64,000 nucleotides of DNA. Origin: Hanleya hanleyi (lineage: Eukaryota > Mollusca > Polyplacophora > Lepidopleurida > Hanleyidae). Both the position numbers and the translations under genes were made by a program. Location of the stretch: NCBI GenBank assembly GCA_036873755.1, contig JAVTVY010019039.1:1-64000 (forward strand), written 5' to 3'. Below the pieces are notes generated by a model. That model was not told the DNA's origin, did no database searches, and worked only from the letters and a program-made list of their open reading frames with translations. Shown here in pieces: positions 39,640 through 52,084 of this stretch; the first letter of the stretch is position 1, and every line of letters begins with the position of its first letter.

Positions 39640-39805
39640 CCACCGCCCCACCAAACTTTTTACGCTATCTCCGGAACGACAAAAAATTAAGACCTGACAC
39701 TCCGTGATTTTATGGTTTATCATATACGGGTCATTTTGAGCTTATTTGCATAACCTCCCGATGTAGAGGATCATGGGTAAATTAAAGATGTCGGCCACGT
39801 GGGAA
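39640..39805 (+). repeat. Truncated TTAACCCTA-family MITE fragment
   Basis: 'caccaaactttttacgctatctccggaacgac' through 'gatgtcggccacgtggg' matches the first third of 15425-15600. It breaks off at 39805 where a piece of another element begins. Confidence 0.8.
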
Positions 39806-39811
39806 ACCAGA

Positions 39812-39885
39812 AAAGGTTATCTTGTATATTTATTGACACAGACGACAAATTGTCACGGGATGTATAAACTGCCTCTAAGGGTCCT
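39812..39885 (+). repeat. Fragment of the TTAA element (see 60430-61569)
   Basis: 'gacacagacgacaaattgtca' and 'aaactgcctctaag' match 61510-61560. Confidence 0.7.
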
Positions 39886-40140
39886 TGCACGGTATGATTC
39901 TGTCCTCGTCCTTGCTCGGTATGACTGTCCTCGTCCTTGCTCGGTATGATTCTGTCCTCGTCCTTGCTCGGTATGACTCTGTCCTCGTCCTTGCTCGGTA
40001 TGACTCTGTCCTCGTCCTTGCTCGGTATGACTCTGTCCTCGTCCTTGCTCGGTATGACTGTCCTCGTCCTTGCTCGGTGTGACTCAGTCCTCATCCCTGC
40101 TCGGTATGACTCTGTCCTGGTCCTTGCTCGGTGTGACTGT
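39880..40140 (+). repeat. 27-bp minisatellite, about nine copies
   Basis: The unit 'tcctcgtccttgctcggtatgactctg' recurs, some units shortened to about 21 bp. Lengths in multiples of three leave ORFs open on both strands, and these are not called as genes. Confidence 0.93.
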
Positions 40141-41631
40141 CGAATAAGTATCTTCACTGATCATTAAGTAATTCACCTTCGTTTCTGTGTCATTCTTTTT
40201 GTCTCTATATCTTTAACTAAACATTATTTGGATATTATCTCGAGAGACACGTAGTGTCCTGTATCGCCCAGGTCGCCCTGAACACGTAAAGATTACTTGG
40301 AGAAATATAGGTACACAGTGCCAGTGTATGCCGAGTCGTCTTGATTTGATGCGAAGATCGAAAAAATCCCGGACCAAGGAGTTTCAGTCACCCAGCCGTA
40401 ACGACAAACAACACATTCGAAGCATGAGTATACGCCCATGCCCGTATAGTGTCACGCAGATCTGTTTGAAGCTAAGTTAAATATTATATATAGGTATTAT
40501 ATATATGCATGGAAAAGAGTTTATGCCAGGTATAGTACATGGTTTATCATATTATTTGGAAATAAAAGACTACATCAATTATTATTTTCGGGATTTCGTG
40601 CAGTATATAATTTGTGTGTAAATGTGTGTTTTCACTAATATCTTTTCTACCTGATGATCTTATCAAATCTATGTGCATCATATTTTAGCCATAAAAATGT
40701 TTGCTATACATTTTGAGAATTTCTAATGTATCTTTGAATTGGGTAATAGATGCGTTATAACCGGGACCTAGCTAAGAATATCAGCACCTATCTGAATATA
40801 TTTCAGCTGCGTTGTAACATGCACCGAAAATGAAATATTCAGTAAAAATGAGTGTGGTGGGGTATTTAAGTTTGTCTAATGGATCAGACTTTGTGTGTTT
40901 CTTAAACAGGACTGATTGAATGTTCGACGTCTGAAGGTTGATTCGATCTCTTCTTCCTCCAAATTATTTCAATCATATGAAAAAGAAACAATATGGGTCA
41001 TAGTACTGAAAGCTAGTGTCAGTATACAAGATAAATCGTTCCAATTCGTGTTTCAAATGATTGAAAATGAAAATGGGTATATATGTGGGCTCAAATTGAT
41101 AGCACTTTACCATTATTGCTCAATATACAACGAAATATTTCCACTGGTTCTATATGTCTCGTCTGCAGAAGAATGTCACACATGTGAGTATCACGGGAAA
41201 GAGTGTATGACGATGGTTCGGCCGTTTGCGTTATTATTAAGAAGCAATGTGGTTTGCCATATTCTTTGCATTCTAACATTTTCAAAATAGTGCTTTACGT
41301 GTACAAATTTTGCCGTAGGTCTTCTAATTCAGTCAGAGCTTAAGAGATAATGTCAAGTAAGAAGGCCTCTACATGCAAAGGGAACCAATTTGCCGTCGGT
41401 CTGCTTTATTGCAGAATTCCGCCGAAGAATGCGCATGTGATGGCCTCAAAAGGTGAGACGACACCATTAATATTCTTTAAAAACATCCCCAGAGAACTAT
41501 ATTCCCACTATTTCGTGGCAACTAATGACCCAACTTTTTCTCTCAAATGTATCGGCGAAATAAGCAGACAAAGAGCGGCTGGAAATCGAACCAGATCTTC
41601 AGACAGAAAATCACCCCCCAGGAACAGTTAC

Positions 41632-42290
41632 TAAAGTCTGTCCATTTTAATTAGTCGTCTACTTTGGAGTTTGTCAGTAATCAGCAGTTAACTCTGCATT
41701 AATTTTCTTTTTTGCATCGCGTAGAACAAACAAAACTCTACAAAATGACCACCATTACTCCGTGATATCGATAACATGTCACTCTTCAAATAACTTTGTA
41801 ATTCTCTTCGTATAAAACTCCAGTAAATATGTTTTCTGTATCGGGACTCAATTACATATGGAGACGTCATAATGTAGTCGTGTTGTCTAGCACAAAGGTC
41901 GATAATGCCGTTTACGGTCATAGAGGTGTGTGCGGTTTATCATTCGGCAATTTCACTGGGCATGGGATATAAGCGTCAGACCCACGAACCGCCTGTTATT
42001 ACTTTTTTCGGCATCAATGACCTTTGTGCCAATGCGCATGACTACATTATGTGACGTCTCCCTATGTAATTGAGGCCCGGTAAACGAAACAACTGTACTG
42101 GAGTTTTATATGGAGATAAATGAAAAGTTGTTTCATGCGTGATATATATTGATATCACGGAGAAATGCTATTCATTTTGTAGAGTTCAGTTTTTTCTACA
42201 AAGTGAAAAAAAGAAAATTTAGGCAGAGTTAACTGTTGATTTTTGACAAGCTCCAAATTAGACGACTAATTAAAACGCCCAGACCTTAAT
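41632..42290. mobile_element. Foldback element, copy in C
   Basis: It is homologous to 37371-38011. The left 'ctgtccattttaattagtcg' and right 'gacgactaattaaaac' ends are conserved, with small indels in the arms. Confidence 0.8.
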
Positions 42291-42491
42291 TTAACTAACG
42301 ATACTCGATTTAGCGGTGTAGATCTTATCGCAGGTCCATTTTCTAATACAGCTTGAGCAAACAATTTCGGACCATGCATATATATTGGGTCACAATCCAC
42401 CAAATAATTTACATCTACGACAACGGTAACGAACTGTACTTGGCTGCTTCCCTAATTGAATTTAAGTTTTCATGTTTCGACAGCTTGTAGT

Positions 42492-42956
42492 TTACCCCTA
42501 TCTGGCCTGGGCGATTTGGGGTGTACCGCAGCCTGGGAGCGGAAGAAAGTGCCCTCCCACTAAATATTTTCGCTATCGCTAAGTGTAGGAAGCTGAAACT
42601 AACCACACTATACCATTGGGCCAAGCTCTACAAGAAAATGTAAAACAATCCAAGATGGCCGCCATGATGACGTCAGTGTAACGTCATTTCTAAAGAGAGC
42701 ATTTTTGGACCATTTTTGGTCATCATTTTCGAATTTTTTATTTTTGTTTTTTTCTTCGCAAAAACTGCATGATAAATTAGTAAAAAATAATCTTATATGA
42801 AATAAAATAGATTTTATCCACTTTTCCATACAGAAAAGCAAAAATTTTGAAGAAATATCAGAAGTTTCAGCTCTCTATTTTTTGTCGTTCCGGAGATAGG
42901 AGCAAAAAACCAAAAGGGGGGAGTGCCCCCCTCCCTCCCAGCCCAGGTAGGGTTAA
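42492..42956 (-). mobile_element. TTAACCCTA-family MITE, copy in C
   Basis: It starts 'ttaccccta tctggcctggg' and ends 'agcccaggtagggttaa', which retains the terminal TTAA. It is shorter than the copy in B by internal deletion. Confidence 0.75.
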
Positions 42957-43784
42957 TTCAAGTTGATATACGTTTTGACAGGGGCCGCATGTCGAAATTT
43001 CAAGCTATGCTCGGTTGTAGAAATGACGTCATGACTTAGCCCTTTCTCGGTCTAGGGAGATCAGTGCTCAGGCAGCGGAAATAGTCCTTCGGTGAGGCGT
43101 GTATTCTAGCATCTAATTGAAATAAATTTTGCTGAATAGAACTAATAAAATACTTCCCGACTGTACCATCAACATTTCATTTTTTTTACAACGAAGTCGG
43201 ATACAATCGAGATATCAAGTTGATATTTGGCAGAGGGTATGATCACAGGTTTTTAACGGATCAGGAGTTCTTTTCTAGTTGGTGGTCTGAAGCCGACGGG
43301 TGCTCCAGGTACAACAGTGTTATAATCACAACGCAAGGAGCGAATTTGCCTATCTCAATGCCAAAATTGTTTCTGATACGGACATGGAGTTCGCATTGCT
43401 CCAATTCCCGTGTAAACAGAATTCTTGTTTAACCTTGTTCTTATATGACTTTTTTTAATAATCCTAAAATATTATTACTGAATTTGATTGAACAGGAGCA
43501 GAGAATGAAGCAGGAAGTTAAAGCCACGCAGGCTTGACGACCCAGGACACTTTCAGAGTATGTTATTTTCGTAGCTATTTTGTCGACGATTTCACAAAGG
43601 AACGTCTTTTAAAGCCGAGTCGAGCTGTCGAAAATCGAGTATACCGCCGTGATTATTGGCAAGTAACGGTATAGCGAATTTGCTGTGCTACTGCGTAGAT
43701 AAATAGAGGATCTCCACCGATTGAGTCAATACTATCCAATTTATTAAACGAGTAGTCATTTTCATTTGTTCCGTGCCAAAATGC

Positions 43785-44265
43785 AACCCCCCACCAAACT
43801 GTTTGCGCTATCTCCGAAACGACACAAAATTAAGACCTGACACTCCGTGATTTTACGGCTTATCATATACGGGTCATTTTGAGCCTATTTGCATATCCCC
43901 CGGAGTAGAGTATCATGGGTAAATTCAAGATATCGGCCACGTGGTGTACCAGAAAAGTGATGTTTTCGTCATTTTTCTTCAAAATTTTTGTTTTTCCGCG
44001 AAGAAAAGTGGGTAAAAAATATTTTATTTCACATCACATTAATATTTACTAAGTTATCATTCAGTTTCTGCAGAGAAACTGCATAAATGAAAAAATAAAA
44101 AAAAATCTGACCGAAAAATCGAGCAAAAAATGTGGATTTTGAAAATGACGTCACCGTGACGTCATCAAATCTTGGATTTTTTATTACATTTTCTGGTAGA
44201 GCTTGACCCAAGGGAAAAGTGTGGTAAGTTTCAGCTCCCTAGCTCAAGGGGTAAGAAAAATAATT
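43785..44265 (+). mobile_element. TTAACCCTA-family MITE, plus orientation, copy in C
   Basis: Collinear with 15420-15915, including 'gacgtcaccgtgacgtcatcaaatc' and 'ggtaagtttcagctccctag'. The ends are not well preserved. Confidence 0.7.
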
Positions 44266-44650
44266 AGGGGGGAACTGGTTCAACGGTTAAAAGTTAACAA
44301 TAGCAGAACATGCAGTTGTTGTTTCAGAATTGATTTTCCACTGCAGGGAAAACGGGAATTTGGTGTTGGCATACAGCTAGACATTTTTTTTTATCAGAAC
44401 GCACTTTTTCGTCAATCTTAAACTTTGAACCAACTGAGCGCGGCAGGCGACTGAATCGTAGTAAATGTAGGTCTGGTCATTTGAAGATGTTGATTGGCTT
44501 CCATGCATCAATGTACGCATGCACTGATCAATCATATTGCCGGTACGCTTATTACCCATGTGGGATACGAAACCTCTTACATGTTCTTATGACATGGAAT
44601 TTTAGTCATGTATTGTATAAGAGGACAAATTTAGTATTTCATAAGGTTGC

Positions 44651-44939
44651 CATTTATCTCTTTCAGCTCAAAAGTTCTACTGAAAGTTAGTTTTCATGTA
44701 TGTCTCCCCTTGGTGCAGATTCTGATGAAATGTGAGTCTATGAAGGAAGACATGACCATTGATGAATCACCTCATGTGTTTGGCGATGATTGTCAACTTT
44801 GCATCATTGTGCCCAATGTTACGTCTGAAATATTTTAATTATACACCTCTTCTTCTGGCAATGTTCATTGGACAACAACGATGGTACTACTTCGGCGCAA
44901 ACATATATTTTGTATAAATATATTATCACCCTCCAAATA
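44651..44939. other. Intergenic, nothing recognised
   Basis: No feature beyond short ORFs. Confidence 0.4.
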
Positions 44940-45530
44940 CGATATATTCAGGAACGTCCTAACAGAACTAAACCACACGCCAGTGTAGCCAAACCCACGT
45001 GCATTTATCTGAAGTTAGCCACGCTGGCCGCCGACTGAATGCCGTGAAGCTACTTTCTAAGATTTTAAATGTCAATGTCAAGATGTGTAAATTTAGGGTA
45101 TTCATTCAATCCCATTTTACTTAGAGTAGTCTTGCTCGGCACAACTGCAGTAAAATTGACTCCAAAAAGTTTCAGGAACGCGGTATACGTTTACTGTTTA
45201 ATGATTACCGATCTTTATATGAAAACTGCTTTTCAAAAGCAAAGTTATCATCTCGTTTTGTTCTTCGTCATCAACGTATCATAACGGAAGTTTACAAATC
45301 TATCAACGAACGGAACTCAAAATACATACACCAATGATTTACGAAAAACTGTGAAATCAAATCAATAAATGTGCTGCACAACAAAAAATGTTATAACTTA
45401 TCAAGGTGCTAAATTATGAAATCATCTTCCTAACGATATCCGGCAAGCAACGAGTCTGATGAGTTTCAAATGTACCATTGCGAAATGGAAATATCTGTGG
45501 CATGTTTCATGTTTATGCATATTTCTGTAA
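44940..45530 (+). pseudogene. Heavily decayed LINE reverse transcriptase C-terminus
   Basis: In shifting frames the translation reads 'LNAVKLLSKILNVNVKMC', 'FRVFIQSHFT', then 'FNDYRSLYENCFSKAKLSSR' and 'LRHQRIITEVYKSINERNS'. This is the typical order of the CR1/L2 C-terminal region ('...NYCPLVW...RFVFNDY...L...EVYK.IN...'). There are many frameshifts and stops. It is a third LINE family member in the window and older than the others. Confidence 0.72.
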
Positions 45531-46317
45531 ATTTATTTACGAGTATTATCTTTGCGATTTTTTTTGTACTTTATTTTTGCTTTTCATCAAATGTCGTTGA
45601 TAATAGATCATCAGTGAATGTGATACGTTCAGCAGTCGTCCACAAAAGAATTTTCACCACAAAATCAAAAAAAACATAGCACTATTAGTCCACCACTTTC
45701 AATCGTACGTCAGAGGCCAAAAGGTTTGAGCATGTTTTCTACATCAGAATTTTGTGCTGAATCCGAAAATGCGCGTCTGGGTTGTCGAACCTGTTGCATT
45801 TTGCACGAAAATGCGATTTCGATATTTTGACCAAATTTTCAACGAAACTGATAAAGCGAATGTACAATTACCAAATATGTATCTGCACCTCTATGTTTAG
45901 CTCCGAATTGAAGGTGCTGAACTGATCCAAGCATGCACCTGAGAAAAAGCCATATGTAAATGATTACAGTTGTCTCACGCGCGATGCTTTCGTCCAAAAT
46001 GAGGTTGAAATTGCTCAAATTCATATAACATATCGCTAGAATTATCTCACTGTTATCTTTATTTCTACCAGTAGGTTATTTTTAAGTACCCAGAAAACTG
46101 ACGACAGCCATTGGGCTCTCAGCAATGCCCATTATGACCGTGGTCACCCGACCCTTGTAGCGAAATTTTCCCAAAAGCTACTCCTACCCCTTTTTCGACA
46201 GAATCTGCAAATGGTGGGGTCTTTCTTTTGGCAGAGACCGCGATTTGTCTCCAACTTCTGGCTCGTCGCGAATAGAGAACTGAAAACTTCAACAACCTGC
46301 ATTTGGGTCATGCTGTA
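45531..46317. other. Intergenic, nothing recognised
   Basis: No gene, and no repeat that I can pair within the window. Confidence 0.4.
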
Positions 46318-47305
46318 CAAGGGCGTAGACAAGGGGGGGCTTGGGGGGGCTTCAGCCCCCCCAAATATTGACCTCCGGCAAAAAAAAAAAAAAAAAAAAA
46401 GGGGGGGGGGAGAAAAAAAGGAAAAAAAGAAAGAATGAAACAGAAAGCAAACAGCAGAGAAGTAAATGTTTAGCTTGTCACATATCTTTACCAATTGTTG
46501 CATATTACAGGGGAGGTAAAATCAACAATGCTTACCAGAAGGACTAGAATAATTGCAATGGGTCAGAGAACAACAGTTTGGCGATATCGGACTCAAAGAC
46601 CCCGTATGACTTTCTCAGAGAAACGAATAATGTGCTCCAATTCAATCAAATATCGCCCATTTGGACGAAAAAGGTCAACACGTAGGCTGAACAGATTTTT
46701 TCAGAACTTTTTCACCATAAACTTTTTTTTAATTGAGATCCCAGTCATTTGTTCCGTATTTATTTATTCACAAACGAGAGATACGAACTCTCGAATAATT
46801 TTCACAGAGAAACCTTATAAATACAGGTAAAAAATCTAACCCAGACACAAAGTCACTATTTAACTGGTGTAAATATGATGAATATGGATAATCTTCGCTA
46901 CTATTCCGAGAAAGGACCACTAAGCTTACATTTTGATAAATTTGGCAACTTCAGAACGAACACCAGAACTCATGGTCAACCACGCATCAAAACACCCCCA
47001 CCCCCCACCCCCCCTGCTATCTAGGCAAAATAGTATTATCTAAGAAATAACTTGGATTATAGTGCAAACCCCGGATTGAATGATCATTTCACCTTGTATA
47101 TCAGTGTAGCGATCGCCACTGTTATAGACATTTTCGCCAAAAACAAAAAGTTCAACTTTTACAATCTTTTACCGCTCAAATGCTCCCAGTGAGCGCCAAT
47201 TTACCATCAGATTTCCAAAAAAAATCTACGCTGCGAGGGGGGATACCCCCCTCTCAGACTCTCCCCCTGAGCCCCCCCAAAATTCACAACTTGTCTACGC
47301 CCTTG
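46318..47305. mobile_element. hAT-like MITE, ~1 kb
   Basis: The ends are inverted: 'caagggcgtagacaag' at the left and 'cttgtctacgcccttg' at the right, each followed inward by G- or C-runs with 'ggggggctt' or 'gagcccccccaaa'. 'tgctgta' occurs on both outer sides (46311-46317 and 47304-47310), which fits a 7-8-bp target duplication. The interior has a homopolymer tract (A-run then G-run at 46381-46410) and no transposase. Confidence 0.82.
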
Positions 47306-47310
47306 CTGTA

Positions 47311-48094
47311 TCAAACGATAAATTTATGTCACTGGTCGTCATACTGACGTCACATTAATATTGTTAAATTTGTGATTCGTTTTATTTTTTTATGCTGATA
47401 TATTTAATTGAATGCAACTGTTTCTGTTGAAATATAATAACTGGATGTCCCTCGTAGTAGGAAAAATGAGCAGAGCCTCTACGCCATTGCAAAACTGAAA
47501 GCTTTAAGACAGACAGTATAATATATATCAGTGATTATGAAGTCGATAAAAGTACCATACGCGACTAACATTGTACAATTCTTAGCTTTACATCAGATTT
47601 TGGCTTTTTGGTGCAGGGGCACATCTTTGAGTATCTTTTGTTTGTGAATTATTGGCAACATGCATATCCTATAGATTGGACAGTCCCAATTAAGAAAGTT
47701 GTTGATGCCAGCTTATGGAGTTTGGTTTAACCCTTTGTAAAATTTAGCGCTCTTTTGAACTTTCCGCGGTATTACCAGGGTAAGTGAGAACCGAGAGCCA
47801 AGATTTGAAGAGTGCTAATAGAACATATGGCAATATTTACAAATCTCAATTATGATCGTTCCAGATAAGGTTGCAGAAGTGCACAATGCTATCGACACTC
47901 TAAATTCAACAGGCATAAACAAAAATGCTTGGAGTGCACTAACATCTAGTTTTGAACAGCAGCAGCTTGAAGATGGTGTGTACCTGATGGACCCAAATTT
48001 CGACCTTGCACCATTGAAAACAACAAGGCACTAGTGATGTTGGGCTGATCCCATGTGAGTATGAAATACTTAAGAGTTCCAAATAGTCAATTGT
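47311..48094. other. Intergenic; one unassigned 60-codon ORF
   Basis: The ATG at 47852 opens a 60-codon plus-strand frame ('VPDKVAEVHNAIDTLNSTG'). It looks protein-like but has no domain I recognise and no clear splice context. Confidence 0.35.
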
Positions 48095-48096
48095 TA

Positions 48097-48490
48097 CACT
48101 GTAAGAATTGGCGACATGTTTAACGTCTCAAAATGAAACATGAATTTGTCCCAACTTTTGGGACATGTTTGTACGCACATATTTCATTTTGAAACGGCTT
48201 CATGTTTCAGTTTGAAACACGTGTCATCCTCATGTGTGTTAATGACGTCTCAATATCAGACATGTCGTCGTTAAACACGTGTCCGTTTGAAACATGTGAC
48301 ATCCTGCACAGTGAAACATGTGTTGTCTCAATCTGAAACATGTTACGGTCGACTACATGTTTCAAAATGAAACGTCTAAGCCCAAACATGACTTTGTCCC
48401 AACTTTTGAGACATGTCGCAAGCGAAACGGGTCCGAACATGTCTCAAACTTGGAAGTGTTTCAAAATAGTCTATCTCCCATTACATGTTT
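48097..48490. repeat. Subterminal ACATGTTTC/GAAACATG motif array, left end of copy 1
   Basis: About twenty variants of the motif occur, such as 'catgtttcaaaatgaaacgt' and 'gggacatgtttg', many as inverted pairs that allow small hairpins. The same kind of array is at 50565-50813, 50997-51415 and 59040-59310. Dense subterminal motifs often serve as transposase binding sites; that is inference. Confidence 0.78.
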
Positions 48491-50813
48491 CATCAGATCG
48501 CCAGATCGCCTGTGAAAAGAAACAAAAATACACGAAACATTTATTAAATTCAACTTGCATCAGTTTTTATTCTCTTTTCTTCAACGGAATTCAAACTCAG
48601 GTATGAACCAACAACAATCATAGGCTACAGGCAGGAACATATATAACAGACCAGCTTGATCCGCAGGTTAACAATGAATATGATAATTCCAGATAGATAC
48701 AAGTTCGGTACATCATAATTCCTGATGTGAACCAATTTATCATAGCGTGCAAATTGTCCATGACAATAATGTGCTGAAATTTTGGTGAACACCAAATGGT
48801 ACATTTACATTCAGGTATTAACCAATAATAATAATAATTTACTTAAGTTCCACATCGGTGTGTTGATATGACACAACCTAATCCAGCACACAGGAAGAAG
48901 TTCTCAACAGGGGGTGCTATATTACATACATATATAGACCATACTTGCTAATTTAGATAGATGAATGTCTGTAACTTGAAACTGATTTATCAGCTCGCGG
49001 TAAATATCTCTGCCCAACGAGTCGTTGAAATTCCATTCAGTTTCGGGGAATGGAATACGGATCGCAGATGATTATTAAATAACGGAGCCTGGACTCGTCT
49101 CGAGTTGTTGCAACAGTGGTCACAGTCAGTGAGGAAGGGGGAACATTGCTTCACACACCAACAATATTCAATATTTTCATAACGATGAAAAATAATATCC
49201 CCTCTCTCCTCCTGGTTTCATCTTCGCATATCCAAGTCGAACACTACACGAGTTGCCTTGGCTGAACATAACACAATTTCTGATCAGAATACGAGTTTGG
49301 TGATGTCATAGCTCTATAAACATTCCGTGATCCATGTTAGGAGGAGTGCAATTACCTCTTTAAAATTCAGATTTGATTGGCTATTCGAAAGAAGTTAACA
49401 TCAATACAACCACCACTTGCCATATTTGGAAATAACACAGACTGACATCAAAGAAAATCCTCGCTGCACTGTGTTGGCAAGTTTCTATGTTGATTGGCTC
49501 TATGATATCACGTGCATTTCCCAGTTTGAACAATTGGTGAAGGTAAATGACGGAACATTAGTGTAGTATTTAACTTGAAATGTGAAGATGCCTGGTTTGA
49601 TGTCATTTGTGTCACACAATGGCCGAATCCCGCGCAATGTTGTAATCATATATAGGGAAATCGTATTGAATACGTCCAGAAAATTTTCTGATGCGCTACA
49701 CACATTTAAAATACTGGATGTATAGCTTTGGTCACATAGAGAACACAGTTGTTGTTTCTCCCAACGCGAACTCTCATTGATGCCCCATCAATGTCACTCT
49801 TTTTTATAGCAACGCTGCTGTGTATTTTGTTGGTAGGAATGGTTAACGAGATTACTCTTAACCCTTCCGAACATGAAGGAGAATCATGCCCTCACCCCCA
49901 CCAAACTTTCTACGTTATATCTCCGAAACAACAAATTATTAGGAGCTTGATTTTACAGCGTAATATATTTGAGTCAGTTTGTCCCTATTTGCATACCCCT
50001 CCCAGAAAAGGATCATTGGTAAATTTAAAGTGGCGGACATGTGGGGTACCAGAAAAGTGATGTTTTATCTTTTTCTTCGCGATTTTGTTTTTGTGGATAA
50101 AAGAATGCGTGAACTATTTTATTCCACATCAGATAATTCTTCCCTAATATACCCTGTAGTTTACTTCGGAGAACGTAGCACAAATAAACAAAATGGAAAA
50201 TCTGACCGAAAAATCGACCAAAAATTCATATTTAGAATATGACGTAACTGTGAAGTGTTCAAGGATTGGATTTTTTTTTTGCACTTTCTAGCAGAGCGCA
50301 CTCCAAGATATATTGTGGGGGCTTTTAGACTCAAGAAGTAAACAAATATTTAGTGGCAAGTCTCTTCCAAGGCCTTGGCAGGGCTCAAATACCCTAGGCC
50401 TGGAAGAGTTATATTACGATGCAAATAATTTAATTAAATGATGATCGGTCTGTTTATTCTCAATACCGACAGATATATTCACGATCGCTAAAGACCAGAA
50501 ATATTTTTTTGGAAACTAGTGCTGTCATGCACCAGACAGCATTATCTGTCTTTTATACTGTGTTCCTTGAGACATGTCGCCTTTGCGACTTGGTTGTACG
50601 TGTTTCGGCTTTGATGTTTCAAGCAGCTATTCGGGTCATTATAGCGAAACGGCAACGCCAGTGAAACATGTCACAACCCTCAAATAGCTGTAACCTTACG
50701 TCTTTGAGACATGTTTTCATGAAAAACAGGGTGAAACATGTAGCAATATGAAGCATCTCACATGTTACCCATCTCAAAATGAAACGTTAATCATGTTTCC
50801 ACTTTTTACAGTG
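48097..50813. mobile_element. Non-autonomous DNA transposon, TA target, copy 1
   Basis: The ends are 'CACTGTAAGAATTGG' and 'CACTTTTTACAGTG', inverted and flanked by TA on both sides. The outer ~390 bp left and ~250 bp right are filled with motif variants of GAAACATGT/ACATGTTTC in both directions. The interior is unique but homologous to copy 2 ('cctgatgtgaacc', 'acaataatgtgct'). It contains a relative of the TTAACCCTA MITE at about 49890-50345. No transposase is seen. Confidence 0.83.
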
Positions 50814-50996
50814 TAGATACGGTATTATCGTTGAACTAAGATCAAAGTGATATTCATCTCATTGTTATTAAGTGGTGTCACGACCATCCATTGGCATGTA
50901 CGTCACCATCTTCATCTCCCTGACACGTTCCATATTTGCATTTTTATCTCATAAAAACATTTGTTCAAACCGTATTGTCGAGTTTACCAGTCCCTA
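50814..50996. other. Short spacer between the two transposon copies
   Basis: About 180 bp of unique sequence separates the copies, so they are two insertions or an old tandem and not a single composite. Confidence 0.5.
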
Positions 50997-51597
50997 CACT
51001 GTAAAAATTGGTGACATGTTTAACGTCTCAAAATGAAACATGATTTTGTCCCAACTTTTGGGACATGTGAGTACGTGTATGTTTCATATTAAAACGGCTT
51101 CATGTTTCAAATTGAAACACGTGTCCTTTTCACATGAGTTAATGATGTGGCAATATGAGACATGTCTTCAATAAGCACGTGTTCGTTTGAAACATGTAAC
51201 GTTCTACATTTTGAAACGTGTTGTGTACACATGTCTCAAGCTGAAACATGTTAGAGCCGACTACATGTTTCAAAATGAAACGTGTAAGCCCAAACATGAC
51301 TTTGTCCCAACTTTTGAGACATGTCACAAGTGAAACGGATCTGTACATGTCTCAAACTTGGAAGTGTTTCAAAACAGTCTACATCCCATTACGTGTTTCA
51401 GGAGACTGTCAGACTGCCATGTGCATGATACCGGTACTGAAACGAAAACATTCATCAAAAATCAACATATATCAAGTTTTATTCTCTTATATTCGTTGGA
51501 AGTCAAACTCAGGAACATGTATTGTATGAACAAGCAATAACCATATACAGAAACACATAAAACAGACTGCTCCTCAGGTTAACTCAAACCTAATAAT

Positions 51598-51637
51598 GAA
51601 TTGAATTGAATTGAATTGAATTGAATTGAATTGAATG
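51598..51637 (-). repeat. (ATTCA)n LINE tail
   Basis: Eight pentamers ('ttgaa' as written) close the LINE 3' end. The truncated LINE at 20972 has a degenerate version. Confidence 0.9.
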
Positions 51638-52084
51638 TTTATTCACCAAATGGGTAAAGATTAACAGTAGCATAAACAAATATAAAAGTGCTGGCTATAC
51701 ATTTGGCGGGAATAAAACCCCAGGGGGCTTGTTCTATCCCGAAGTAGTTTGTACAAGTTGGTGAAAGAGCAAAAAGCGTGATATATACAAAAGGGGTGAA
51801 TAATCATCTCAGAGAACACACATACTAAATATAATAATAGTATAAATAATCCTTGACTAACAGCTGTTTCTGCTTTGTACCTGGCATTTGCCGATAGTAA
51901 CTGTCAGAAAAGATTTCACTTGAATCGAGAGTTTTATATGACAGAACCGTAGAAATACATATACCGTGCAGTCAATCAATTAATAAGTGTACTGATATGT
52001 TAACATCATTGGTTATTTTTGGGTGCGAAGGTGGAGGTTTGAGCTATATGTAGTAAAGTATGGATTGATATATTATGTTTAGCA

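Larger units (their letters stand above)
36141..39805 (+). repeat. Long repeat family, copy B (tandem with copy C)
   Basis: It is collinear with 40290-44000 at a constant offset of about 4.15 kb (for example 36141/40290, 38930/43068, 39640/43790). Copy B is cut at about 39805 and followed by a fragment of the TTAA element and a minisatellite. Short ORFs are shared but not conserved as proteins. Confidence 0.88.
40290..44650 (+). repeat. Long repeat family, copy C
   Basis: It is the second unit of the ~4.15-kb tandem duplication. It extends further right than copy B, and that part matches copy A (15400-16275 against 43785-44640). It contains its own foldback and MITE copies at homologous positions, so these were present before the duplication. 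Confidence 0.88.

Noticed and set aside
39771..40167. ORFs of 65-128 codons on both strands
   Set aside because: Produced by the 27-bp minisatellite, whose unit length is a multiple of three.
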